9,397 nucleotides of DNA. Origin: Candidatus Bathyarchaeota archaeon. GTDB lineage: Archaea; Thermoproteota; Bathyarchaeia; Bathyarchaeales; Bathyarchaeaceae. Position 1 is the stretch's first letter. Each line of letters starts with the position of its first letter. Made by a program: the position numbers and the translations under genes. This document shows, one piece after another, positions 1-6,148 of the stretch. The notes under the pieces were generated by a model that worked only from the letters and a program-made list of their open reading frames with translations, ran no database searches and was not told where the DNA came from. The stretch spans positions 1 through 9,397 of the forward strand of contig QMYO01000046.1 of NCBI GenBank assembly GCA_003662715.1, written 5' to 3'.

Positions 1-93
1 CCCATGTAGTTACCGAGGACTGCGAATGATTATCCGTCGTTAGCTGGGAAGATCGAAACTAGGAGAAAAGTAGTAAGGATTGTTGAACAAATT

Positions 94-1017
94 ATGATTA
101 CAAAAAATTCTAAAGAAAAGACGCCAAGAAGGAGAAGAAGACGTGTCAACTCTAAGTCTACTAATATTAAGCATCTGATTGAGATACTTCAGCGCGTGCA
201 AAGAGAAAACGAGCTTTTGAAACAAGAGTTGTTAAAGTCAAGACAAATACCTTCGGGCAAAATTGGGTTTGCATTTCTGATTGTTGGAGCGCTGTCTCTT
301 GTAGGGTCGATAACAGCCTCCTCATCCACTCTGGCTTTCATAGGCCTCGGACTCTCCTTCTGGGGAGCTTTGTTCTTATTCACTCGACCCATCAAATTTG
401 TGAGAGGTAGCTTGCTAGATTGGACAGCAGTCTCATCATACACAACCATAGATAGAATGCTGGAAGACCTTAACTACAAAGGAAAGGGCGTTTATGTTCC
501 TCCATACCCTAAGGATGTTTATCTTCCAGACTATCTTAAAGGGCTCAAAGAGATGATCGTTTTCATCTCTGCCACAGGCACTGCTGAGATGCCTACGATA
601 GAAGAAATGGCTAGGAAGGAATTCTTAGTGAAAAATCCTAAGGGGATATGTATTTCTCCGCCAGGATATGGGCTGATGAGTCTTTTTGAAAAGGAGATGC
701 GCACTGATTTTTCACATATCAACCTTGAAAGCCTATACGATATTCTTCCTAAGATTGCTGACTTAGGGTTAGCTGGAGAAGTTGAGGCTGAAACGGAAAA
801 TGATTTCATCCACATCACAATAGTCGATTCTATCTATAAGGATTTGTATTCAAGAGAACGTGCATTAAAAAGTATTCATCTTATTGGATGCCCACTGGTT
901 AGCGCTGTTGCTTGTGCCATCGCAAAGACTACTGGAAAAAACGTTATTATTGTTAAAGACAAGATTTCTCCAGATCTCAAAAAAATTGAAGTTTGGTACC
1001 AAACAATCGAAGGTTGA
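94..1017 (+). CDS. Coiled-coil two-helix membrane protein, DUF7982-like
   Basis: This is a 307-residue protein of unknown function. It opens with a very basic stretch (KEKTPRRRRRR, residues 8-17), followed by a charged heptad-like helix (about 25-48) suited to a coiled coil. Two hydrophobic segments follow (about 56-75 and 80-97), forming a membrane hairpin. The rest (about 105-307) is a soluble alpha/beta domain, presumably cytoplasmic, with a PPGYGLMSLFE segment (about 189-199) and a GCPLVSAVACAIAKTTGK segment near the end. The order coiled coil, two membrane helices, then a domain with an 'invariant glycine plus Lxxxfe' motif recalls haloarchaeal proteins that I remember as DUF7982; this family link is from memory. 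The start at 94 is the first in-frame ATG, with only a weak AAGGAT upstream. The next gene follows after 4 bases, so the two are probably one operon. Confidence is high that it is a gene, modest for the family. Confidence 0.85.
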   Translation: MITKNSKEKTPRRRRRRVNSKSTNIKHLIEILQRVQRENELLKQELLKSRQIPSGKIGFAFLIVGALSLVGSITASSSTLAFIGLGLSFWGALFLFTRPIKFVRGSLLDWTAVSSYTTIDRMLEDLNYKGKGVYVPPYPKDVYLPDYLKGLKEMIVFISATGTAEMPTIEEMARKEFLVKNPKGICISPPGYGLMSLFEKEMRTDFSHINLESLYDILPKIADLGLAGEVEAETENDFIHITIVDSIYKDLYSRERALKSIHLIGCPLVSAVACAIAKTTGKNVIIVKDKISPDLKKIEVWYQTIEG

Positions 1018-1021
1018 CAGA

Positions 1022-1228
1022 ATGCAGTTTCCTCTTTCTATGTCTGACATAAGCCTATGGATAGCCGTCACAGCCATCATCCTGCTCATAACTTCAGAAC
1101 TCATATCCTCATACTCAGAGAGCTTTGGGAGCTTTGCAATTGAAAAGCAGCGTCTGAGGCTAGTGGCTCTCCTGCTCGGAATGGCGTTCATGGTCACTGT
1201 GTTATTACGCGTGGTTGCTCCAACTTAA
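1022..1228 (+). CDS. Small two-helix membrane protein
   Basis: This 68-residue protein has two hydrophobic segments (about residues 10-27 and 47-64) joined by a polar loop containing SSYSESFGSFAIEKQR. I recognise no family. The same frame is open upstream to 884, but that extension lies inside the preceding gene; the ATG at 1022, 4 bases after the upstream stop, is the natural start. The upstream stop region reads GAAGGTTGACAG, which can serve as a loose ribosome site. The close spacing suggests co-translation and perhaps a membrane partnership with the DUF7982-like protein. Function unknown. Confidence 0.72.
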   Translation: MQFPLSMSDISLWIAVTAIILLITSELISSYSESFGSFAIEKQRLRLVALLLGMAFMVTVLLRVVAPT

Positions 1229-1250
1229 AATCCATTTATTTCGTGTACCT

Positions 1251-1274
1251 TAGAACTTTGATCTAAATGTTCTA
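1251..1274. repeat. Inverted repeat between operon and surface-protein gene
   Basis: TAGAAC (1251-1256) and GTTCTA (1269-1274) form a 6-bp perfect inverted repeat around a 12-base loop. It lies after the 68-residue gene and about 20 bases before the TATA element of the next gene, so it could be part of a 3' end or an operator. A repeat this short may be chance. Confidence 0.25.
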
Positions 1275-1292
1275 GAATAACCTACCATAGCC

Positions 1293-1301
1293 TTTTTTAT
1301 A
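1293..1301 (+). promoter_or_regulatory. TATA box of the first tailed surface-protein gene
   Basis: TTTTTTATA lies with its centre about 40 bases before the ATG at 1338. Archaeal transcription normally begins about 25 bases after the TATA element, which predicts a leader of only 10-15 bases. This fits the lack of a clear ribosome-binding site in front of the gene. Confidence 0.5.
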
Positions 1302-1337
1302 CAACGATGAAAAATAATTCAACAGGATTGATTATAG

Positions 1338-1889
1338 ATGAAAAGAAAACTTACGTTAGCATTAATATTGACAAGCATAAGTCTTCTTGTCTCTGTTACC
1401 ATTGTTCACGCTCCATGGTCAACTTTAGGAACAGGCTACGCCGTAACCTCAAACTACCACGGAAGTGATATCCCTCTAGGAACATCGGTAACGGTGACAG
1501 CTGGGACGCTTGACCCCAACGTGGTGACTATAACATTCAGATGGCACAGACCTCCAGATGGAAATGGACCTGTAGCATGGGAAGATATAATCCCTGTTTG
1601 GCAAAATGGCACTAAGGGGCAATGGAACAACGGCAATTGGGCTCTTATTTGGTATGCAGAGAATACTCATACTCTTGACGAAGTTGGTGAATGGGGAATT
1701 CAAGCATTTTTCCAAGACTCTGAAGGCAATAACAGAGCAGAAGTGCCGCAAGTCGTAAAAATCAAAGCAACATCCTTAAACGCGGTACCTGAGGTTCCAT
1801 TCGGCACTATAGCAATCTTCGTAGCTATGCTTGGAGCTCTCAGCGTCTTTGCATTAAAGAAGAAACCTCGACTCACCTTTTCACACTAG
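1338..1889 (+). CDS. Secreted surface protein with PEVPFGT C-terminal anchor
   Basis: This 183-residue exported protein has a lysine-rich N-terminus and hydrophobic signal peptide (1-25, likely cut after VHA). A beta-rich middle (about 35-145) looks like a single immunoglobulin/PKD-like extracytoplasmic domain, rich in tryptophan (WHRPPDGNGP, GQWNNGNWALIWY), with one sequon (NGT, about 90). The C-terminus has three parts: PEVPFGT (151-157), a hydrophobic helix (158-173) and KKKPR (174-178). This layout resembles the PEF-CTERM class of archaeosortase substrates, in which the protein is cut near the PE motif and attached to the envelope; no sortase lies in this window, so processing is inference. 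It shares the tail and a QNGT..GQW segment with the next gene, suggesting an old duplication. It has its own promoter. Confidence 0.85.
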   Translation: MKRKLTLALILTSISLLVSVTIVHAPWSTLGTGYAVTSNYHGSDIPLGTSVTVTAGTLDPNVVTITFRWHRPPDGNGPVAWEDIIPVWQNGTKGQWNNGNWALIWYAENTHTLDEVGEWGIQAFFQDSEGNNRAEVPQVVKIKATSLNAVPEVPFGTIAIFVAMLGALSVFALKKKPRLTFSH

Positions 1890-1955
1890 AAATTCATTTA
1901 CGAACGTATTCATAGAGAAACCATATAGAACATTAGAGATATTTTTCCACACAAG

Positions 1956-1966
1956 TTTATATTTTA
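1956..1966 (+). promoter_or_regulatory. TATA box of the second tailed surface-protein gene
   Basis: TTTATATTTTA is an archaeal TATA-like element centred about 58 bases before the TTG start at 2019. It predicts transcription from about 1985 and a leader of about 30 bases, enough to include the GGAG ribosome site at 2007-2010. Confidence 0.5.
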
Positions 1967-2018
1967 CCCACGAGTAAGATACGACAACTACCTTAAGGAA
2001 AAAATAGGAGTAACCTGA

Positions 2019-2474
2019 TTGAAAACCAAAAAGGTCCTACTACTCACAATATTTTGCGCTCTTGCCTTAATGTTATCAGTAAACTTGGCTAAGGCTGCTG
2101 ACGCTACAGTTGCCACACTACATACTACAGATTCCTCTGGAAACGATAAAGTCCAGTTCGCTATAGGCGAAACTATCTACATACGCTGGACAGCAGATGG
2201 AACAGTAAATATAGAAGTAAAGTTTCAAAATGGGACAACTGATGGTCAATGGTTAAATCAATCCAAAACGGGTACGATAGCTTACACGCCAACTAAAGGA
2301 GCAGGATACTACGCCATCTATTGCACTGGTGCCCTTCCCATACCTATTGCATATGGAACATTGCTGGTAACCGTGCCTGAAACTCCGTTAGGAACAATAA
2401 TGGCATCAGCCGCGTGTTTTGGAGCACTTCTTGTGTTCGGTATAAAGAAATTAACTCTGTCTCACTATTTTTAA
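2019..2474 (+). CDS. Secreted surface protein with PETPLGT C-terminal anchor (TTG start)
   Basis: This 151-residue exported protein has a signal peptide at 1-26 (MKTKKVLLL..., likely cut after LAKA). The following beta-rich domain (about 28-118) contains FAIGETIYIRWTADGTVNIEV and GYYAIYCTG, a fold pattern like a small Ig/PKD module that handles substrate or subunit contacts outside the cell. The tail repeats the preceding gene's design: PETPLGT (120-126), a hydrophobic helix (127-142), KK, then LTLSHYF, close to the LTFSH end of its neighbour. The start is TTG at 2019, placed 8 bases after GGAG (2007-2010); an ATG would fall only after the signal peptide. Likely envelope-anchored. The conserved tail suggests processing by an archaeosortase-like enzyme encoded elsewhere, which is inference. 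Confidence 0.82.
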   Translation: MKTKKVLLLTIFCALALMLSVNLAKAADATVATLHTTDSSGNDKVQFAIGETIYIRWTADGTVNIEVKFQNGTTDGQWLNQSKTGTIAYTPTKGAGYYAIYCTGALPIPIAYGTLLVTVPETPLGTIMASAACFGALLVFGIKKLTLSHYF

Positions 2475-2498
2475 TGTGCATACTGAATTAAATCTTAT

Positions 2499-2519
2499 AA
2501 AAATTTAGAATCCTTTTTT
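2499..2519. terminator. T-rich ends of convergent genes
   Basis: The plus-strand gene ending at 2474 and the minus-strand gene ending at 2505 converge. On the minus strand a T5 run (2503-2499) directly follows the stop; on the plus strand a T6 run lies at 2514-2519. Archaeal polymerases stop at such T-rich stretches without a hairpin, so this pair can act as a two-way terminator. Confidence 0.4.
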
Positions 2520-2864
2520 GCGCCTAACTCTCTTTTCTTTCTTCTCCTCCAAAGTTTTTCCACAATATGGACAGAACCTCATATCTTCAATCAACATTTC
2601 ACTGCAATATGGACATTTCTTAACCACTAAAACATTCTGAGACAAATGATCAGAAGGAATGCGAGTAAAAAGCGCAACAGAGGCAATGATGCAAACTACT
2701 CCTAGAATCATGAGTAAATATGCAGTATCTCTAAAATGAGCGTGGTAGACGTCCCTAATTTCTATCCATTGCTGCAAATAATACCAGTAAGAGAAAGCAC
2801 CAATCCCTAACAGTGTCAAACCAAACATGACTAGAAAGATTAGAACGCGTTTTTGAGCCATCAT
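2505..2864 (-). CDS. Membrane protein with C-terminal zinc ribbon
   Basis: This 119-residue protein has two membrane helices (about 6-27 and 48-67) linked by a loop holding aromatic residues and QQWIEIRDVYHAHF. A single zinc ribbon follows with CPYC (84-87) and CPYC (98-101), then a strongly basic tail (KKEKRVRRKKGF). By the positive-inside rule both ends face the cytoplasm, putting the ribbon there. The four cysteines are complete for binding one zinc. Zinc ribbons in small archaeal membrane proteins usually mediate contacts with other proteins; no specific role can be read. Either of two adjacent ATG codons (2864 or 2861) may start it; GAGG lies 12 bases upstream of the first. It has no close partner: the upstream minus-strand gene ends about 250 bases away. 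Confidence 0.82.
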   Translation of the reverse strand: MMAQKRVLIFLVMFGLTLLGIGAFSYWYYLQQWIEIRDVYHAHFRDTAYLLMILGVVCIIASVALFTRIPSDHLSQNVLVVKKCPYCSEMLIEDMRFCPYCGKTLEEKKEKRVRRKKGF

Positions 2865-2971
2865 TTCACTGTTATTCCTCTTTTGTTCTATACGACATTT
2901 ATTATCTCATATTTATCGTTAATTCTTTAATCTGATTCTGTTGTTTACGACGCGTACTTTATGAAGTTGAA

Positions 2972-3028
2972 TAGTATCGGCTGGTTATTCTGCCGTCGGA
3001 AAACAGAGACGGCGACCGGCGATACCTA
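2972..3028. ncRNA. Long intergenic hairpin, possible structured RNA or UTR element
   Basis: The 57 bases fold into one long hairpin on either strand. GCCGTC (2992-2997) pairs perfectly with GACGGC (3008-3013) around a 10-base loop. Below an internal loop (six bases on the left, one on the right), GCTGGT (2980-2985) pairs with ACCGGC (3015-3020) with one G-U. After a bulged G2979, GTATC (2974-2978) pairs with GATAC (3021-3025), and TA with TA beyond another bulge. About 19 base pairs result, and the segment is visibly richer in G+C than the surrounding spacer. It lies between the end of the DUF457 gene and the start of the zinc-ribbon gene, both on the minus strand. It has no T-run, so it is not a simple terminator. 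I recognise no RNA family. Confidence 0.4.
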
Positions 3029-3110
3029 GTGTATAGAATAGCTCGCACATTGATTTATTCTCTATGTTAATTTCGCGCTTGTGTGATTAGGTATCCAGAA
3101 ATTCTCAGAA

Positions 3111-3731
3111 TCAGCGGTGATGACGTATAAAAAATTGAATGTCTATAAGGATAGGAAATGTAAGGAGGATGAGTAAGATAAGGTGAGGGATGATGAGTTC
3201 TGGTGGCACGGGGATGGGGAATTGGAGAAAAACGGGGAGCAAAGCGGTTGAGATCGGTATTGCAAGTAGTAAATTGGATGAGTGATGTTTAATCAGCGTT
3301 GTTATGTCTCTTGTTGTCAGCATCAGCGTCAAGAATGTGATGAATAAGACTAATTCTGCATAAATGTATGTGTGGAGAGCTGCTTCTGTACCTCCTGAGA
3401 ACCAGCCAGAATTTAGCGGAAAGAAAAGTTGTAGCCCTGCATCTACGTTGGGAGCTGTTAGGTAGTCACCTAAAAACGGGTGTGAAGCAAAGGCTGTTAG
3501 GTACGGGATGGCTCGTTTCTTCCATACAAGAATTGTGGGAAAGGCTATTGCTAAGAACATGATGATAGAGTGGGTTGGTCCTCGATGTTCAAGAAGATTA
3601 GGCATCAACAGGTCGATGTCAGCTATAATAGAAGCTACGAATAATAGAGGGATGTTAACATTAACTTTTAGAAGTTTAGACGTTGCTTTTCCACTTATAT
3701 ATCCTAAAGCTAGGTGGCCAACCGCAAACGT
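3111..3731 (-). CDS. DUF457/YdjM-type membrane-bound metal-dependent hydrolase (ACG start)
   Basis: Read from an ACG codon at 3731, this is a 206-residue multi-spanning membrane protein with the family's motifs in order: FAVGHLALGY near the N-terminus (His6), ADIDLL (Asp38, Asp40), HRGPTHS (49-55) and SHPFLGD (83-89). In the YdjM/DUF457 family these His and Asp residues are thought to bind metal at a membrane-embedded hydrolase site; the substrate is unknown. Later hydrophobic stretches give several membrane helices. The first ordinary start codons, TTG at 3608 and ATG at 3605, would remove His6 and the DID motif, so the true start must lie upstream. The frame is open to a TAG at 3767-3765 with no ATG, GTG or TTG between. 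GAGAGGG (3745-3739) sits 7 bases before ACG. Either ACG starts translation or an ATG has been lost by mutation or sequence error. Confidence 0.78.
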   Translation of the reverse strand, partial: TFAVGHLALGYISGKATSKLLKVNVNIPLLFVASIIADIDLLMPNLLEHRGPTHSIIMFLAIAFPTILVWKKRAIPYLTAFASHPFLGDYLTAPNVDAGLQLFFPLNSGWFSGGTEAALHTYIYAELVLFITFLTLMLTTRDITTLIKHHSSNLLLAIPISTALLPVFLQFPIPVPPELIIPHLILLILLTFPILIDIQFFIRHHR

Positions 3732-3738
3732 TTGTTTT

Positions 3739-3745
3739 CCCTCTC
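3739..3745 (-). promoter_or_regulatory. Ribosome-binding site before the ACG start
   Basis: On the minus strand GAGAGGG is followed by seven bases and then ACG (3731-3729). Spacing and sequence are ideal for base pairing with the 16S 3' end, marking the ACG as the initiation site rather than the TTG and ATG 120 bases further in. Confidence 0.55.
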
Positions 3746-3777
3746 TTATTGTTTGTGTGTCTGGCTATCTCTCAGCC

Positions 3778-3787
3778 ATAAAATTAA
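3778..3787 (-). promoter_or_regulatory. TATA-like element of the DUF457 gene
   Basis: On the minus strand TTAATTTTAT lies about 50 bases before the ACG at 3731. Transcription would begin near 3757, giving a leader of about 26 bases that contains the GAGAGGG site. The element shares the spacer with the divergent promoter at 3859. Confidence 0.35.
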
Positions 3788-3858
3788 GTGTTTTGTTGAG
3801 TTTGGCTTGACATTTTGCGCTCGTATAGATTGTTGCTCTTTATTTGTGGTTCAGAATG

Positions 3859-3870
3859 TTTTTAAATTTA
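3859..3870 (+). promoter_or_regulatory. TATA box of the surface glycoprotein gene
   Basis: TTTTTAAATTTA is centred about 40 bases before the ATG at 3904, the usual spacing for a short-leader archaeal transcript. It stands divergent to the DUF457 promoter. Confidence 0.5.
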
Positions 3871-3903
3871 GAGTTATTTTCTCGAAAAGAATAGTGACCC
3901 GAA

Positions 3904-5442
3904 ATGATGAAGTTTAAAGGTTTACAAGTGTTGGTTCTTGTTGTTTGTCTATTGACCACGCTTTCGGTGATTCCTGCCTCAGCAGACGATTTGTTAAAGA
4001 CAGATTTTCAAGAGGAGAGTTTCGCCAAAACCATTGACTTTTTTGACTATGCAAGAGCGTTGGCTTTGCTTCATGGATTGCCTCAAGTTCCTAACTATTG
4101 GCATGCCAATGTTTACATGACCTATGTAAACAAGATGGGTTTAAAGATGTTGTATGCTGGGTTGCGCAACATAAGTTTAGCAGACCAAGCTTACCTGACA
4201 ATTCCTATGCAGACTCTTCTTTTGCACTATAAGACTGAGAATAACAGTAGAGATGCATTAGTTGCGTCATCATTCTTAATGTTGATGGGGTTCAACGATA
4301 CAGTGAACTCAATTTATCCAGATTCGCCTGACAGAAATGATACTCTTTGGGCGTCTTTCAGCTTTGGTGTTAACCTTAACCAAATATTTCCAAATGCTAG
4401 TTTTCCCGCGTTTAACAGTAAATCTGAGGTTTATCCGTTGACTTCTTCTGAAGATGGGTTAACTTGGAAGTGGGGCATGAAATACACAAACCTTACAGCT
4501 CTTTGGATAACAATCAACCTCAAAGATGAAAATAAAACCGATATAAGTAGACCATGGGGTCTAGCAACTTATGATGAGTTAACTTTCAACTATACGCTTA
4601 CTATAGATGCAAACAATCATAAGGCAACCATAACGCAAGACCATGTTATAGGTCGAATGCGTGACCTTTGGGTTTTCTATGGGTGGTTCATAATTCCGCT
4701 TTACGCCCGTTACAACAGCACTGGCACCTATTCGTATGGCAAGAAATTGTCCAATGAAACAATTTATGATTTTCTTGATAAACATGATGTTAAAATGAGC
4801 ATCGTTAATTTTCAAACGTCGATTATGCTGGAACACGACACTTACAGCGTCTCAGCAAACGGAGAGAACGTTACGGACAACGAAGTCTTCGTTAGCAATT
4901 CTTCCGTCTCCACCTACGCAGATGATGGCGAAAAAATTTTTGATGCTTCCTTCGGTGTTAAGGAAAACTACAACCTCTTCAACTACACAGAAGATCTAAC
5001 TGAAAGCACCTCACATACTTATGATGCGGTCACCAGAACAACCGAGATCAGCGGTTATGCAAGAAACCGTGAGCTCTTTAAGTTTCACAGAAGATTTGCG
5101 CAGTATTTACCTCTAATTCTAGTGCATATGTATCCTAAACTTTACGAAAGAGCCAAAGATAACATAACTAACATGACACGGGCAAACTACTTATTCCTAA
5201 TCTCCTATCCCAACTACAGTGGCTATAGAATAGAGCATGATCCGTTATACACGGTTTACTTTGCTCCAACAGTAGCTACGACTGCAACTGGAACTAATTT
5301 CGGTGCTTTAATAACGCTAGCTATTATAGGAGCCGTGGCAATCGCTGTTGTTGCAATAGTTGTTTCAAGGAAGAAAGGTCCGAAGCAGCAGCCTCAGCCT
5401 CAACAGCCGCCAGAGCCCCCATCTTCTCCACCATTAAACTAA
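3904..5442 (+). CDS. Large sequon-rich secreted protein with C-terminal membrane anchor
   Basis: This 512-residue protein has a signal peptide (1-27, likely cut after PASA-type SVIPASA), a long extracytoplasmic region, one membrane helix (466-487), then a basic stop (SRKKGPK) and a Pro/Gln-rich cytoplasmic tail. I count 16 N-X-S/T sequons, spread from about residue 90 to 430, which points to heavy N-glycosylation, as in archaeal S-layer or surface proteins. The body is rich in Tyr, Trp and Asn and has no cysteine after the signal, so its fold needs no disulfides. I recognise no enzymatic motif. Unlike the two smaller surface proteins in this window it lacks a PExPxGT motif, so it is probably held by its helix rather than processed. 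Two ATGs (3904, 3907) compete as start. A T-rich terminator follows directly. Function unknown. Confidence 0.88.
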   Translation: MMKFKGLQVLVLVVCLLTTLSVIPASADDLLKTDFQEESFAKTIDFFDYARALALLHGLPQVPNYWHANVYMTYVNKMGLKMLYAGLRNISLADQAYLTIPMQTLLLHYKTENNSRDALVASSFLMLMGFNDTVNSIYPDSPDRNDTLWASFSFGVNLNQIFPNASFPAFNSKSEVYPLTSSEDGLTWKWGMKYTNLTALWITINLKDENKTDISRPWGLATYDELTFNYTLTIDANNHKATITQDHVIGRMRDLWVFYGWFIIPLYARYNSTGTYSYGKKLSNETIYDFLDKHDVKMSIVNFQTSIMLEHDTYSVSANGENVTDNEVFVSNSSVSTYADDGEKIFDASFGVKENYNLFNYTEDLTESTSHTYDAVTRTTEISGYARNRELFKFHRRFAQYLPLILVHMYPKLYERAKDNITNMTRANYLFLISYPNYSGYRIEHDPLYTVYFAPTVATTATGTNFGALITLAIIGAVAIAVVAIVVSRKKGPKQQPQPQQPPEPPSSPPLN

Positions 5443-5443
5443 C

Positions 5444-5455
5444 CTTTCTTTTTTC
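5444..5455 (+). terminator. Pyrimidine/T-rich terminator
   Basis: The pyrimidine run CTTTCTTTTTTC begins just after the stop codon at 5442 and contains a T6 run. Such runs suffice for archaeal termination. It separates the surface glycoprotein from the small regulatory operon. Confidence 0.5.
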
Positions 5456-5592
5456 TCCAGCAATTCATGAAAGAAGTTTATTTCTGTGTAGCCAGTATCG
5501 AACGTTGAAATATGTTGGTTTTGGAAAGACAGTATTTATGTGTGTTTACGAAGATGTTTAGTGAATCTGCTGAAATAAGATAGTGATTTATC

Positions 5593-5751
5593 ATGGCATA
5601 TATAATCGAAATAGAGCTTCCTGAATCTGGCGTCTGGTTTGATTATATGACTGGAATAGAATCGCTTGAAGAAGCTGAAAACATCAAGCGTGAGGCGGAA
5701 GGAAAAGTGAAAGTGAGGATTAAAAAGAATGAAGGCTTGGGAGATAAATGA
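5593..5751 (+). CDS. Small 52-residue acidic protein, first gene of a coupled pair
   Basis: ATG at 5593 opens a 52-codon frame beginning MAYIIEIELPESGVW and ending KNEGLGDK. The pattern, a strand (AYIIEIELP), a helix (SLEEAENIKREAEG) and a strand (KVKVRIKK), suggests a small beta-alpha-beta unit; the family is not recognised. AGTGAT (5582-5587) stands 5 bases before the ATG and resembles the 3' half of the archaeal ribosome site; AGTATTTATG at 5531-5540 may be the TATA element. The stop codon overlaps the ATG of the next gene by four bases (ATGA), strong evidence of translation and of coupling to the winged-helix regulator, whose partner or modulator it could be (inference). Too small for many gene callers. 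Confidence 0.7.
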   Translation: MAYIIEIELPESGVWFDYMTGIESLEEAENIKREAEGKVKVRIKKNEGLGDK

Positions 5752-5987
5752 CAAGAAGCCATTTTACGATAATTGCTGAAATGCTAAGAGCAGCAAGGCA
5801 GGGAGCCAAAAAAAGTCGCATCATGTATGCATGTAACCTTAGTTATAAGGCAACTGAAGAATACATCACGTATTTGCTGGACGCTGGTCTCCTTAGAATA
5901 GGAAATTCTTTTCATACCACCGAGAAGGGTTTTCGATTTCTTAAAGCCTATCAAATCATAGAGCTTCTTCTAACCACAAAGAGTTAA
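5748..5987 (+). CDS. Winged-helix transcriptional regulator, HTH_45/ArnR1-like
   Basis: This 79-residue protein is nearly all one winged helix-turn-helix. Helix one is FTIIAEMLRAARQG, the turn and recognition region is KKSRIMYACNLSYKATEEYITYLLDAGLL, and the wing is RIGNSFHTTEKG, with the HTT.KG signature of the HTH_45 (ArnR1-like) family; a C-terminal helix (FRFLKAYQIIELLL) probably makes the dimer. Members are archaeal DNA-binding regulators. It has no sensor domain, so control may be by dimerisation or by the 52-residue partner. GGGAG (5739-5743) sits 4 bases before the ATG, inside the upstream gene, and the ATGA overlap couples translation. It is about 32% identical by my alignment to the facing gene at 6149-6385. 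Confidence 0.85.
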   Translation: MTRSHFTIIAEMLRAARQGAKKSRIMYACNLSYKATEEYITYLLDAGLLRIGNSFHTTEKGFRFLKAYQIIELLLTTKS

Positions 5988-6035
5988 ACCTACTAAAAAG
6001 AGAGAAAACTGCGCTTATCTAGCATGTACTGTTTG

Positions 6036-6061
6036 AATTAGGATTCATCATGATTCTAATT
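6036..6061. repeat. Imperfect inverted repeat between convergent regulators
   Basis: AATTAGGAT.C (6036-6046) pairs with GATTCTAATT (6052-6061), with one G-U, one bulged T and a 5-base loop. It lies about 50 bases after the plus-strand regulator stops. It could be a 3' hairpin or an operator; no T-run follows. Confidence 0.3.
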
Positions 6062-6110
6062 AGCAGTATCTTGAGTGTAATAGCGACGAAAAATAAAGGA
6101 TTAGTCAATA

Positions 6111-6127
6111 TGTGTTCACATGCACAT
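6111..6127. repeat. Short palindromic site with TGCACAT copy
   Basis: TGTGTTCACA (6111-6120) is a 4+2+4 palindrome, followed at once by TGCACAT (6121-6127). The 8-base word ATGCACAT (6120-6127) recurs at 6518-6525 on the other side of the minus-strand regulator gene. Possible regulator-binding site. Confidence 0.3.
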
Positions 6128-6148
6128 AAGACGCTGTGGCATAATGAA

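Noticed and set aside
1..93. Possible end of an upstream gene
   Set aside because: Two frames are open briefly from the left edge (to 29 and to 43), but 9-13 residues are too few to support a gene, and no RNA gene end is recognisable.
884..1021. Upstream extension of the 68-residue membrane protein
   Set aside because: It lies wholly in another frame inside the preceding gene and adds a hydrophobic/basic stretch with no support; ATG 1022 fits the operon spacing.
2972..3028. Hairpin as fragment of RNase P or SRP RNA
   Set aside because: ACAGAGACGGCGACC loosely recalls RNase P pieces, but the conserved core elements are absent and the spacer is too short.
3117..3123. GTGATGA resembling box C of a C/D RNA
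   Set aside because: No box D (CTGA) at suitable distance, and the site lies in the 3' end of the DUF457 gene.
3368..3917. Three plus-strand open frames across 3368-3917
   Set aside because: They are antisense to the DUF457 coding frame and its leader, or run into the start of the surface glycoprotein; none has a ribosome site or recognisable domain.
4840..5442. Seeming shift to more C-ending codons in the last part of the surface glycoprotein gene
   Set aside because: Noticed by eye only; the frame and protein features are continuous, and without a codon-usage calculation it does not support a fusion or recombination claim.
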